DNA from: Sphingobium sp.
GTDB taxonomy: Bacteria > Pseudomonadota > Alphaproteobacteria > Sphingomonadales > Sphingomonadaceae
Length of the DNA stretch: 64,000 nt
Direction: 5' to 3'
NCBI GenBank assembly: GCA_003248935.1
Contig: QFQF01000013.1
Span: forward strand, 1-64,000
Shown here: positions 8,821 through 16,704 of the stretch, in pieces
Position numbering within the stretch: position 1 is the stretch's first letter
Layout: each line of letters begins with the position of its first letter
Position numbers and translations under genes: made by a program
Notes under the pieces: generated by a model
Database searches by the model: none
Told to the model about the DNA's origin: nothing
The model's input: only the letters and a program-made list of their open reading frames with translations

Positions 8821-10782
8821 TCATTCGCCCTTCAGCCGGGCGATGTCCTCGCCCGCGTCGCTCTTCCAGGCAAAGGCGTCGGCGCCGCCCTTCTTCAGCC
8901 GCTCCTCATACGCCTTCGCCTTCTCGAAGCTGGCGAACGGGCCGACGAGCAGGCGGTTGGTCCGCCCCCAGGACGCGGTCCACGCGTCCCGCTCGGCGAG
9001 CGAGGCATAGCTCTTGCGCAGGCCCTTCATCGTGAAGGCGAGCGCGGAAATGTCGCGGCCGGTGCCGACCTGAACCCAGCTGCGGGACGGGTTCTTGGCC
9101 AGCCGGTCCTTCTCGGCCTTGGCCTTGGCGTCCGCTTCGGCCTTCGCCTTGGCGGCGGCGTCCTTCTTCGCCTTCTCGGCCGCCGCCTGCCGGGCCGCCT
9201 GCTTCTGCGCCTGGATGGCGTTGAGTTCGGCCAGGCTGACGCCGGTCACGCTGGACCTGCGCTCGCTTTCGGGCACCTCCAGCTCACGCATGATATCGGC
9301 CAGCGTCCGCGACGCGGCGGACGTGAGCTGGGTCGGAGCACCGGCGGAAGGCGTCGGCGCCGCAGCGGCGGCGGCCGGTCCCACCGGCGTCGCCGTCGGC
9401 ACGCCCTGCGCCGCCGCTGCGGCCTGTGTTGGCGGCATCTGGGGGGGATTGGCCTGCGTGGGATTGGCCTGGGCTGGCGCACCCTGTGCCGTGGCCGACC
9501 GCACCGGCGTCGGGGACGGCGACGCTGGCCGGGAACTGGGCACGGACGCTGGCGGCCCCTGCACCGGCCGGGATGCGGGCAGTGGCGTACTGGCCGCCGG
9601 GGCGGAGGCGGTCTGATGCGGGGCTGTGGACGGCGTGGACGGGGCTGGCGTCACCGGAGCCGGGCGGCTCGGCAACGGCTGCACCACCGGCTTCGGCGCG
9701 GCCTGAGCCGTCTGGACCGGTGCCGTCTGGACCGGTGCCGTCTGGACCGGTGCCGTCTGGACCGGCGCCGGTGCGCGTTCCATCAGCGCGGCTGCGGCGC
9801 GCTCGGCCTGACGGGCCTGGGCGGCGGCGGCGGCCGCGGCCTTCTGCGCTGCCTCGGCCCGCGCCCGTTCCTCGCGGCGGCTCCGCTTCGGCGGCTTCTT
9901 GGCGGTGGACGCGTCGGCGACCTGCGCCGGGGCCGCTGCGGGCGCTGCCGGGGCCGGCACCGGCGGAGCGGCGGCCCGTGTGGCGGCTTCCGCCGGGAAA
10001 TTGCCGAAATGGACGGCCGCCGCCCGCTGCGGCGCGGTCAGGCCCTGCATCCGGTCCATATAGGGCTGGATCGCCGTGGCCAGGCGCGGCGGCATCGTCC
10101 GGGTCGTGACGTCCCGGGCCTGATCCCGCCGCCCGTTCATCGCAAAGATGAACGCACGGTCGCGCCACGCCGCCCTGTCGCCCTTGTAGAGCAACGGTTG
10201 CAGCACCTTGTCGGCCGCCTCGACCTGACCGGAGATGCCCAGCGATACCGCATAGCGGCGCAGGATCTCCGCGTCATTGGGCGCGGTGCGCAGGGCTGCC
10301 GCATAGTCCCGCTGCGCCCCGGCCTGATCCCCTGTCAGGTCGCGGGCAAGGCCGCGGTCGGGCAGGAAGCCGGTGTCGGGATAGCCCAGCCGCACCGCCT
10401 GGTCGAACAGGCGCAGCGCCTCGGTCGGGTTCTGCATCTTCAGCATCGCCCGGCCAAGGCCCGCCTTGATCCGGCCGTTGCCGCTGGCGATTTCATCGGC
10501 GCGCACGAAAAATCCGGTCGCGGCACGTGGATCGTCCAGCTCCAGCGCCGCCTCGCCCGCGCCGACCAGCGCATCGACGTCCCGGGGGTTCTCCGCCAGC
10601 CGCGAAAGATGGCCGTTCAGTTCGTTGACGGCCCGGGGCCGCTGGAGGTCGAGTTGGGAAATGCCGGTGCTGGCGGCCGGCTGGTCGTCGATCGAATCGT
10701 CCTGCGCCCGCGCCGCGCCGGTGGCGCAGAGCAGAAGACCGGAAAACAGCAGGGCGGCGGGTCTGGGCAGAAGGCGTGTCAC
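8821..10782 (-). CDS. periplasmic TPR protein with C-terminal SPOR domain
   Basis: A 653-residue exported protein with a GTG start. A signal peptide is clear at residues 1-26, ending ARAQ. Residues about 45-260 form TPR-like helical repeats (DALVGAGEAALELDDPRAA; AEILRRYAVSLGISGQ). A long Ala/Pro/Gln-rich linker (about 270-480) carries four APVQT repeats and a Lys/Ala helix. The C-terminal 75 residues (SRSWVQVGTGRD to AFAWKSDAGED) are a SPOR domain, which binds denuded glycan strands at the division septum in known proteins. Its place directly after ftsZ on the same strand supports a division role. The linker length likely spans the periplasm. Confidence 0.82.
   Translation of the reverse strand: MTRLLPRPAALLFSGLLLCATGAARAQDDSIDDQPAASTGISQLDLQRPRAVNELNGHLSRLAENPRDVDALVGAGEAALELDDPRAATGFFVRADEIASGNGRIKAGLGRAMLKMQNPTEALRLFDQAVRLGYPDTGFLPDRGLARDLTGDQAGAQRDYAAALRTAPNDAEILRRYAVSLGISGQVEAADKVLQPLLYKGDRAAWRDRAFIFAMNGRRDQARDVTTRTMPPRLATAIQPYMDRMQGLTAPQRAAAVHFGNFPAEAATRAAAPPVPAPAAPAAAPAQVADASTAKKPPKRSRREERARAEAAQKAAAAAAAQARQAERAAAALMERAPAPVQTAPVQTAPVQTAPVQTAQAAPKPVVQPLPSRPAPVTPAPSTPSTAPHQTASAPAASTPLPASRPVQGPPASVPSSRPASPSPTPVRSATAQGAPAQANPTQANPPQMPPTQAAAAAQGVPTATPVGPAAAAAAPTPSAGAPTQLTSAASRTLADIMRELEVPESERRSSVTGVSLAELNAIQAQKQAARQAAAEKAKKDAAAKAKAEADAKAKAEKDRLAKNPSRSWVQVGTGRDISALAFTMKGLRKSYASLAERDAWTASWGRTNRLLVGPFASFEKAKAYEERLKKGGADAFAWKSDAGEDIARLKGE
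9707..9766 (-). repeat. 15-bp tandem repeat, four copies, encoding APVQT
   Basis: The unit gccgtctggaccggt occurs four times head to tail, the last copy with one change. On the minus strand each unit encodes APVQT in the SPOR protein linker. The repeat keeps the reading frame, so copy-number change would only alter linker length. Confidence 0.9.
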
Positions 10783-10832
10783 GAGCGAGGCTTTAGCAAT
10801 CGGCCGCCTGAATGGGAAATGGACGGTCCGCC

Positions 10833-10854
10833 GCCCCGCGACGAAGCGCGGGGC
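10833..10854 (-). terminator. GC hairpin after ftsZ
   Basis: An 8-bp perfect stem (gccccgcg / cgcggggc) with a 6-base loop sits 22 bp past the ftsZ stop on the minus strand. Outer bases gtccg and cggac can extend it. No clear T-run follows, so intrinsic termination is uncertain. It could also stabilise the 3' end or partly separate ftsZ from the SPOR gene. Confidence 0.4.
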
Positions 10855-10875
10855 AGGACGGACGCGCCGTTGATC

Positions 10876-12288
10876 CTACTGGTTGTTCTGGCGGTTGAGG
10901 AAGCGGGGGATATCGAGATTGCCCCGCTCTTCATTGTCGTCCTCGTTCGCCTTCAGGCCGCGCGACAGGCCCGACATCCGCTCGAACAGCGTGCCACCGG
11001 CGGCGGCGACGCGCGGCGCGGAGGGGGCTGGCGGCGTCGCCTGATCGGCCTTGGCGGCTTCGGCGGCCGGCTCGGCATTCTCCTCGCCCAGCACGAGTTC
11101 ATCCTCCGGATCGTCGAAGTCGGAGATGACGGCGACGGGGCGCGAGGCGGCGGGCATGGCCGGCTCGGCGGCCGCGGGCTCCTCGGCCACCGGTGCGGCG
11201 GGCGCCTCGACCACGACAGGCGCGGGCTCCGCAGCGGCGGGCGTCGCGGGCACCGGCGTCACCACGACGGGGCGCGAGGCGAAGCTGAACGGCTGGCTGA
11301 CCGGCGCGGGCTTGGCCGACGCATCGCTGTCGATGCCGGTTGCGACCACGGACACGCGGATCTTGCCCTGGAGGTCGTCGTTGAACGCCGAACCCCAGAT
11401 GATGTTCGCGTCGGGGTCGACCAGTTCGCGGATATGGTTGGCGGCCTCGTCGACTTCCATCAGGCGCATGTCGTCGCCGCCGGTGATCGACACGATCACG
11501 CCCTTGGCGCCGCGCATCGACACGCCGTCGAGCAGCGGGTTGGCGATCGCCTTCTCCGCCGCCTGGAGCGCGCGGCCGTCGCCTTCCGCCTCGCCGGTCC
11601 CCATCATCGCCTTGCCCATCTCGCTCATCACCGAACGGACGTCGGCGAAGTCGAGGTTGATCAGGCCCGGCATGACCATCAGGTCGGTGATGCCGCGCAC
11701 GCCCTGCTGCAGCACCTCGTCGGCCATCTGGAAGGCCTCCTTGAAGGTGGTGTTCGGGTTCGCGATCAGGAACAGGTTCTGGTTCGGAATGACGATCAGG
11801 GTATCGACGTGCTTCTGCAGTTCCTCGATGCCCGCATCGGCCGAACGCGCGCGGCGGGATCCCTCGAAAGTGAACGGCTTCGTCACGACGCCGACGGTCA
11901 GGATGCCGCGATCGCGCGCGGCCTTCGCGATGACCGGGGCGGCGCCGGTACCGGTGCCGCCGCCCATGCCCGCGGCGATGAAGCACATGTGGGCGCCCTG
12001 CAGCGCTTCCTCGACATGCGCGATGGTTTCCTCGGCCGCCGCACGGCCGATCTCCGGGCGGGAGCCGGCGCCCAGCCCCTCGGTGATGTGCGGGCCAAGC
12101 TGGATGCGGCGGTCCGCCGGAGAGGCGTTCAGCGCCTGCGCATCGGTGTTGGCGACGATGAAATCGACACCCTCGACCTGCGCCGCGATCATGTTGGCGA
12201 TCGCATTGCCGCCGCCGCCGCCAACGCCGATCACCGCGATGCGGGGACGAAGCTCATCCACGTGCGCAGGGCCGATTTCGATGCTCAT
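10876..12288 (-). CDS. ftsZ: cell division protein FtsZ
   Basis: The bacterial tubulin homologue, a GTPase that polymerises into the Z ring. The 470-residue product has the GTP-binding start (IGVGGGGGNAIANM), the tubulin signature GGGTGTGA near residue 112, and the synergy-loop region with NLDFADVRSVM. The GTPase core ends near residue 320. A long Ala/Pro/Glu-rich variable linker follows, and the conserved C-terminal peptide is LDIPRFLNRQ, which binds FtsA and other membrane tethers. It is the last gene of the dcw cluster, separated from ftsA by 110 bp that should hold its own promoter. A GGGAG ribosome-binding site precedes the ATG. Confidence 0.98.
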   Translation of the reverse strand: MSIEIGPAHVDELRPRIAVIGVGGGGGNAIANMIAAQVEGVDFIVANTDAQALNASPADRRIQLGPHITEGLGAGSRPEIGRAAAEETIAHVEEALQGAHMCFIAAGMGGGTGTGAAPVIAKAARDRGILTVGVVTKPFTFEGSRRARSADAGIEELQKHVDTLIVIPNQNLFLIANPNTTFKEAFQMADEVLQQGVRGITDLMVMPGLINLDFADVRSVMSEMGKAMMGTGEAEGDGRALQAAEKAIANPLLDGVSMRGAKGVIVSITGGDDMRLMEVDEAANHIRELVDPDANIIWGSAFNDDLQGKIRVSVVATGIDSDASAKPAPVSQPFSFASRPVVVTPVPATPAAAEPAPVVVEAPAAPVAEEPAAAEPAMPAASRPVAVISDFDDPEDELVLGEENAEPAAEAAKADQATPPAPSAPRVAAAGGTLFERMSGLSRGLKANEDDNEERGNLDIPRFLNRQNNQ

Positions 12289-12289
12289 A

Positions 12290-12346
12290 CTAATTTGCTC
12301 CCACAGCTTCCTTGCGGCGAAGCGGAACCGTCACATTTAACTTCAT
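12290..12346 (-). other. possible 18-codon leader ORF in front of ftsZ
   Basis: On the minus strand an ATG opens MKLNVTVPLRRKEAVGAN and stops with TAG one base before the ftsZ ATG. The ftsZ ribosome-binding site (GGGAG) lies inside it. Such an arrangement could couple ftsZ translation to that of the leader. Its own ribosome-binding site is weak and there is no coding evidence beyond position, so this is a candidate only. Confidence 0.25.
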
Positions 12347-12398
12347 GCACCAGTTGATAAGGCAATTCATCACCTTTTTTAACTTATGCACACGCCCA

Positions 12399-13661
12399 TC
12401 AATAATTGGCCTTCAAGGCCCGCATCATGCGTTGCCACCATGCGGGCATCCCCAGCCGGTGCACCGTCTGCGCCGACGGGACCATCGATCGCAGGTCCGT
12501 CGGGTTGCTTGCACCATAAAGCGCCAGGCCGACAAGTGTTGCAAAGGCCGGGCCACTATGTGCTTCAGGCAAGGCGGACAGTCCGCGCGGCCGGCCGATG
12601 CGTACCGCCCGGCCCAGCGCGCCCTGCGCATAGTCGGCAATGCCTTTCAACTCCGCGCCCCCGCCTGTCAACACCACCTGTCGTCCGACCGGACCAGAAA
12701 AGCCCATGCCTTTCAAGGCATTGTTCACCTCGACCATCAGCTGGTTCAGCCGTTCGCAGATCACGCCGACCAGCGCCGCCCGGGTCACCCGGCCATTGTC
12801 GGTATTCTCGCCGTCGCTGGCCACCGGCGCGATCTCGATCATCTCGCGGAAGTCGCGGGGCGCCTGCATGGCCGAACCGTAGAAGCATTTCATGCGCTCG
12901 GCCTGACTGCGGCGGATGCCGAAGGCGGATGCGATGTCATCGGTGATGTCGGCGCCGCCGATCGGGATCGAATGCATGCCCACCAGCATGCCACCGGCAT
13001 AGAGGGAGACGTTGGTGACCCCCGCCCCCATCTCGACCAGCGCGACGCCCAGATCCCGCTCCTCCTCCGACAGGCACGCCATGCCCGTCGCAATCGGGGA
13101 AGCGACGATCGAATTGACGTCGAGATACGCACCGCGCACGCACAGTTCCAGGTTTGCGAGCGGCGCGCCGTCGGCCAGCACGACATGGATGTCGACGCCG
13201 AAGCGGTCCGCATGCAGGCCGATCGGCCGCTTGACCCCCTCCAGCCCGTTGACGCTGAAACAGGTCGGTTGGGCGTGCAGGACGACGCGGCCGTCCGGGT
13301 CGATGCTCTGCCGCCCGGTCTGGAGCAGATCGTCGACATCGACCTGCTCGACGCGCACGCCGCCCAGGTCGCGCTCCACCGTCACCACGTCGCTGACCAG
13401 GCTGCCGCCCGAAAAGCTGACCCAGACATCCTCGATATTCGTGCCCGCGACGCGTTCGGCCTGCTCCACCGTCTCGCGCACCGCGATCTCGGTGCGCTCC
13501 ATGTCGGCGATGAAGCCGCGCCGCACGCCCCGGCTTTCCCGCTGGCCGGTGCCCAGGATGACGAGTTCGCCCGCGTCGGTCTTGCCCGCGATCAACGCGG
13601 AGACCTTCCAGGAGCCGACATCGACCGCCGTGATCAGCCTTTCGACCTTCCCCTGCGGCAT
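12399..13661 (-). CDS. ftsA: cell division protein FtsA
   Basis: The actin-like protein that anchors FtsZ filaments to the membrane and recruits late divisome proteins. The 420-residue product starts MPQGKVERLITAVDVGSWKV, where AVDVGS is the phosphate-1 loop of the actin/Hsp70 ATPase fold. The SHS2 (1C) region follows, and the second phosphate and adenosine motifs appear as VGAGVTNV-like (EMGAGVTNVSLY) and LTGGGAELKGI. The C-terminus MPAWWQRMMRALKANY is the amphipathic membrane-targeting helix. A longer frame upstream overlaps ftsQ; I choose the ATG at 13661, which lies 4 bp after the ftsQ stop. Confidence 0.97.
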   Translation of the reverse strand: MPQGKVERLITAVDVGSWKVSALIAGKTDAGELVILGTGQRESRGVRRGFIADMERTEIAVRETVEQAERVAGTNIEDVWVSFSGGSLVSDVVTVERDLGGVRVEQVDVDDLLQTGRQSIDPDGRVVLHAQPTCFSVNGLEGVKRPIGLHADRFGVDIHVVLADGAPLANLELCVRGAYLDVNSIVASPIATGMACLSEEERDLGVALVEMGAGVTNVSLYAGGMLVGMHSIPIGGADITDDIASAFGIRRSQAERMKCFYGSAMQAPRDFREMIEIAPVASDGENTDNGRVTRAALVGVICERLNQLMVEVNNALKGMGFSGPVGRQVVLTGGGAELKGIADYAQGALGRAVRIGRPRGLSALPEAHSGPAFATLVGLALYGASNPTDLRSMVPSAQTVHRLGMPAWWQRMMRALKANY

Positions 13662-13665
13662 GGCG

Positions 13666-14613
13666 TCAGACCTCCCCGTCCTCGGTGACCGGCTTGATCT
13701 CGTCCTTCTTGGGCGCGTCGGCGTTGCGCGCGGCGACGCTGTCCTTGGGCAGGCGCAGCACGAAACGGTCCGGATCACGCATGTCGAAGCGCAGGATGCC
13801 CCGGCCGAGCAGGTGATTGACGCCGTCCATCCGGGCAAAATTGACGAGCGCGGTCGACGCCTGCTGGTCCCCCTCCGGCAGCGAGAGCGTCTCGCCCGAC
13901 TGGAAGCGCAGATCCCAGCGGCGGTTGCCGACCCAGGTCGCGCCCGCAAGGATCGGCTTCAGCGCGGGTGCCACCTCCATCAGCTTGCCAAGGTTCGCGG
14001 TCTGCATGTTCGCCCGCGGCCCTACGACGAGCGGCAGGTCCGGCATCTGGGACAGCGAAACCTGCTGCAACACCGCACCGCCGACGTCGATCAGCGCGAG
14101 TTGCCCGTCATGCTGCCACACCGCGACCGGCTGGCGCTCGACGATGTCGACGACCAGCGTGTCGGGCAGGCGGCGGGAGACGCGCGCATCCTTGACCCAG
14201 CCCAGCTTCAGCAAATCCTCGCGCAGGCGCGGCAGGTCGACGCTGACCATCGATCGGTCGACCTGTCCCAGCGCGATATTGTAGACCTGAAGCTCGTCCA
14301 TGCGCTTGACGCCGCGCACTTCGACCTTGTCGACCTCGAACCCGGCCTTCGCGGCAAGCTGCGCGAACTCCATGCGGGCCATGCCCGGCAGGCCGAAATA
14401 GCCCGCCGTGCCGATCACCGCGACGCCGACGGCGCCCAGGATCGACCAGGTGGCGATCCGCTGCATCGCCGCCTCGCTGACCGGCACGGCGGCGAGCAGC
14501 CGGTCGACGGCCGAAGACCGCTTGACCGAACGACCGTTGCCACGCCGCCGCGTCCCACTGCGCCCCGGCGAGAGGCGGCTGGTGCCGCCGCGCCTGATCC
14601 GTGCGTTGGTCAT
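13666..14613 (-). CDS. ftsQ: cell division protein FtsQ
   Basis: A bitopic inner-membrane divisome protein that links FtsA/ZipA-level and FtsBL-level components. The 315-residue product has a very basic cytoplasmic tail (residues 1-50), one membrane helix (about 55-75, ILGAVGVAVIGTAGYFG), then a POTRA domain (VDKVEVRGVKRMDELQVYN) and the FtsQ-type beta domain containing WVKDARVSRRLPDTL and VERQPVAVW. The start codon overlaps the ddl stop as ATGA, so the two are translationally coupled. Confidence 0.95.
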   Translation of the reverse strand: MTNARIRRGGTSRLSPGRSGTRRRGNGRSVKRSSAVDRLLAAVPVSEAAMQRIATWSILGAVGVAVIGTAGYFGLPGMARMEFAQLAAKAGFEVDKVEVRGVKRMDELQVYNIALGQVDRSMVSVDLPRLREDLLKLGWVKDARVSRRLPDTLVVDIVERQPVAVWQHDGQLALIDVGGAVLQQVSLSQMPDLPLVVGPRANMQTANLGKLMEVAPALKPILAGATWVGNRRWDLRFQSGETLSLPEGDQQASTALVNFARMDGVNHLLGRGILRFDMRDPDRFVLRLPKDSVAARNADAPKKDEIKPVTEDGEV

Positions 14614-15575
14614 GCCCCGTTCCCCTGTCCATCGGCGCCAGCCCCCTTGCCGGCCAGCGCCTCCTCGACGATCCGTTCGACGAGCTCGGCATAGTCGATG
14701 CCCAGCTTCGCGGCCTGTTCCGGCACCAGGCTGAGCGGCGTCATGCCCGGCTGCGTGTTGACCTCCAGCAGGAACAGCCCCTCGATGCCCTGGCTGTCAT
14801 CCCAGCGGAAGTCGGAGCGCGACGCCCCCTTGCACCCCAGCAGACGGTGGGCGCGCAGCGCGATCGCCCTGCACTGCTCGGCCACGTCCTGCGGAATGTC
14901 GGCCGGGCACACATGCTCGGTCATGCCGTCGGTATATTTGGCGTCGAAATCGTAGAAGCCGCTCTTGGGCCGCAGTTCCGTGACCAGCAGCGCCTCGTCA
15001 CCGAGCACTGCGGTGGTCAGCTCACGCCCGCGAATATAGGGCTCGGCCAGAAGCTCGGCGAAATGCAGCCACGGTCCCTCGACATCACGGCCGATGGGAT
15101 CGCCGTAATTCCCCTCCGCCGTCACGATGGCGACACCGACCGAGCTGCCCTCGTTGACGGGCTTGACCACATAGGGGCGCGGCAGCGGGTCGCGCTCGAA
15201 CAGTGTCTCGCTCTCGACCACATGGCCGCCGGGCATGGGAATGCCGTGCGGCACCAGCGCCTGCTTGGTCAGTTGCTTGTCGATGGCGATGACCGAGGTG
15301 GCGAGGCCGGAATGGGTGTAGGTGAGACCCATCAGGTCCATCATGCCCTGCACCGTCCCGTCCTCCCCGGGAACGCCGTGCAGCGCGTTGAACACCACGT
15401 CCGCCTTCGCCTCGGCAAGGCGCGCGGCGACGTTGCGATCCATGTCGATCCGCGTCACCCGGTGGCCGCGGCTCTCCAGCGCCTTCGCAACGCCCTCACC
15501 GCTCATCAGCGACACCGGGCGCTCGGCCGACCAGCCGCCCATCAGGACGGCGACATGCCAGGGGCCACGGCTCAC
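14610..15575 (-). CDS. ddl: D-alanine--D-alanine ligase
   Basis: An ATP-grasp enzyme of the cytoplasm that joins two D-Ala to make the dipeptide added by MurF. The 321-residue product begins VSRGPWHVAVLMGGWSAERP with a GTG that overlaps the murB stop (GTGA); a longer frame runs back into murB and is not needed. Family signatures are present: GGWSAERPVSL near residue 12, HGVPGEDG near 62, and the metal and ATP site near the C-terminus (RSDFRWD and FLLEVNTQPGMT). The length fits Ddl (about 305-320). Confidence 0.96.
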   Translation of the reverse strand: MSRGPWHVAVLMGGWSAERPVSLMSGEGVAKALESRGHRVTRIDMDRNVAARLAEAKADVVFNALHGVPGEDGTVQGMMDLMGLTYTHSGLATSVIAIDKQLTKQALVPHGIPMPGGHVVESETLFERDPLPRPYVVKPVNEGSSVGVAIVTAEGNYGDPIGRDVEGPWLHFAELLAEPYIRGRELTTAVLGDEALLVTELRPKSGFYDFDAKYTDGMTEHVCPADIPQDVAEQCRAIALRAHRLLGCKGASRSDFRWDDSQGIEGLFLLEVNTQPGMTPLSLVPEQAAKLGIDYAELVERIVEEALAGKGAGADGQGNGA

Positions 15576-16510
15576 TGCGCCACCCCCACGGCTTCCTCGA
15601 CGGCGTCGTCGGCGAACATGCCGACACGCTGGATTTCCCATTCAAGGGTCACGCCGCTCTTTTCCTTCACCCGACGCCGCACTTCTTCTCCCAGAGCCTC
15701 GATATCCGCACTGCTCGCACCGCCAAGGTTGAGCAGGAAATTGGTATGCTTCTCGCTGACCTGCGCATCGCCGATGGTAAGGCCACGGCACCCGGCCGCG
15801 TCCACCAGTTGCCAGGCCTTGTGCCCGTCCGGGTTCTTGAAGGTCGAACCGCCGGTCTTGCTGCGCAGGGGCTGGCTCTCCTCCCGCGCGGCGGCGATGC
15901 GGTCCATCTCCGCCTGGATCGCCGCCGGATCGGCCGGAGACCCATGAAAGGTCGCGCTCACCACCACCGCGCCTTCGGGAAGGCTGCTGTGGCGATAGGT
16001 GTATCCCAGATCGGCGTTGGAGAGCGTCACCTGCTCGCCCGAGCGCAGGACCACCGCGCACTGCGTCAGTATGTCGCAGGTTTCCCGGCCATAGGCGCCC
16101 CCGTTCATCCGCACGAACCCGCCGACCGTGCCGGGGATCGAGCGCAGGAACTCCAGCCCGCCGATACCCGCGTCACGGGCGGACGAGGACACCAGGATGC
16201 CCGACGCCCCGCCACCGCAGCGCAGGTCCATGCCCCCCAGAAGCTCGACCTTCGCGAACGGCTTGCCCAGACGGATAACCACGCCCGGCACGCCGCCGTC
16301 GCGGACGATCATGTTCGAGCCGAGGCCCAGCGCCATGACCGGCACGGCGGGATCGAGATCGCGCAGAAAATCGGAAAGGTCGGCGATATCGGCGGGCTCG
16401 AACAGCCACTGCGCCTGACCGCCGCTCTTGAACCACACCAGCGGCGCCAGCGGCGCCTGCGCCGTGATCCTGCCGCGCACCGCCGGCAGGACGATGTCGG
16501 CAACCGTCAT
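15572..16510 (-). CDS. murB: UDP-N-acetylenolpyruvoylglucosamine reductase
   Basis: A FAD enzyme that reduces the enolpyruvyl group to lactyl with NADPH, giving UDP-MurNAc. The 312-residue product starts MTVADIVLPAVRG at an ATG overlapping the stop of the 65-aa gene (ATGA). The FAD-binding stretch includes LGLGSNMIVRDGGVPG and IPGTVGGFVRMNGGAYG. The GGSTFKNPDGHKAWQLVD segment carries the catalytic serine and marks it as type I. The C-terminal part has GDAQVSEKHTNFLLN. It is coupled downstream to ddl. Confidence 0.97.
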   Translation of the reverse strand: MTVADIVLPAVRGRITAQAPLAPLVWFKSGGQAQWLFEPADIADLSDFLRDLDPAVPVMALGLGSNMIVRDGGVPGVVIRLGKPFAKVELLGGMDLRCGGGASGILVSSSARDAGIGGLEFLRSIPGTVGGFVRMNGGAYGRETCDILTQCAVVLRSGEQVTLSNADLGYTYRHSSLPEGAVVVSATFHGSPADPAAIQAEMDRIAAAREESQPLRSKTGGSTFKNPDGHKAWQLVDAAGCRGLTIGDAQVSEKHTNFLLNLGGASSADIEALGEEVRRRVKEKSGVTLEWEIQRVGMFADDAVEEAVGVAQ

Positions 16511-16704
16511 TTGCGCGGCGTCCAGAGGGACATCCATGTTTCCCATGCGCCAAGCTGCGCACGGGCGGCGTCGACCATCGCCTCCTGCATCGCGATCGCC
16601 GCGTCGGAGCCCTTCACCATCTTGCGCGCGGCGTCGAGGCTCTTGTCGTGCGCGTCGATCACCCGCTTCTGCATGTCGACGGCAAGGTTGATGAAGTCGA
16701 TCAT
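16507..16704 (-). CDS. 65-aa conserved-looking helical protein inside the dcw cluster
   Basis: A 65-residue protein, beginning MIDFINLAVDMQKRVIDAHD and ending MSLWTPRK, placed exactly between murC and murB. Its ATG overlaps the murC stop (TGATG) and its stop overlaps the murB start (ATGA), so it is translated as part of the chain and is not a spacer. It is predicted to be nearly all helix, amphipathic, without a membrane segment, and ends with a Trp-rich patch (WETWMSLW). The helix has a phasin-like look (QKRVIDAHDKSLDAARKM), but this is only an impression. Function unknown. Confidence 0.8.
   Translation of the reverse strand: MIDFINLAVDMQKRVIDAHDKSLDAARKMVKGSDAAIAMQEAMVDAARAQLGAWETWMSLWTPRK

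Noticed and set aside
8545..12357. A 1270-codon plus-strand open frame
   Set aside because: It is antisense to the Nudix, SPOR and ftsZ genes, Arg/Gly/Ala-biased as expected of a GC-rich shadow, with no family similarity.
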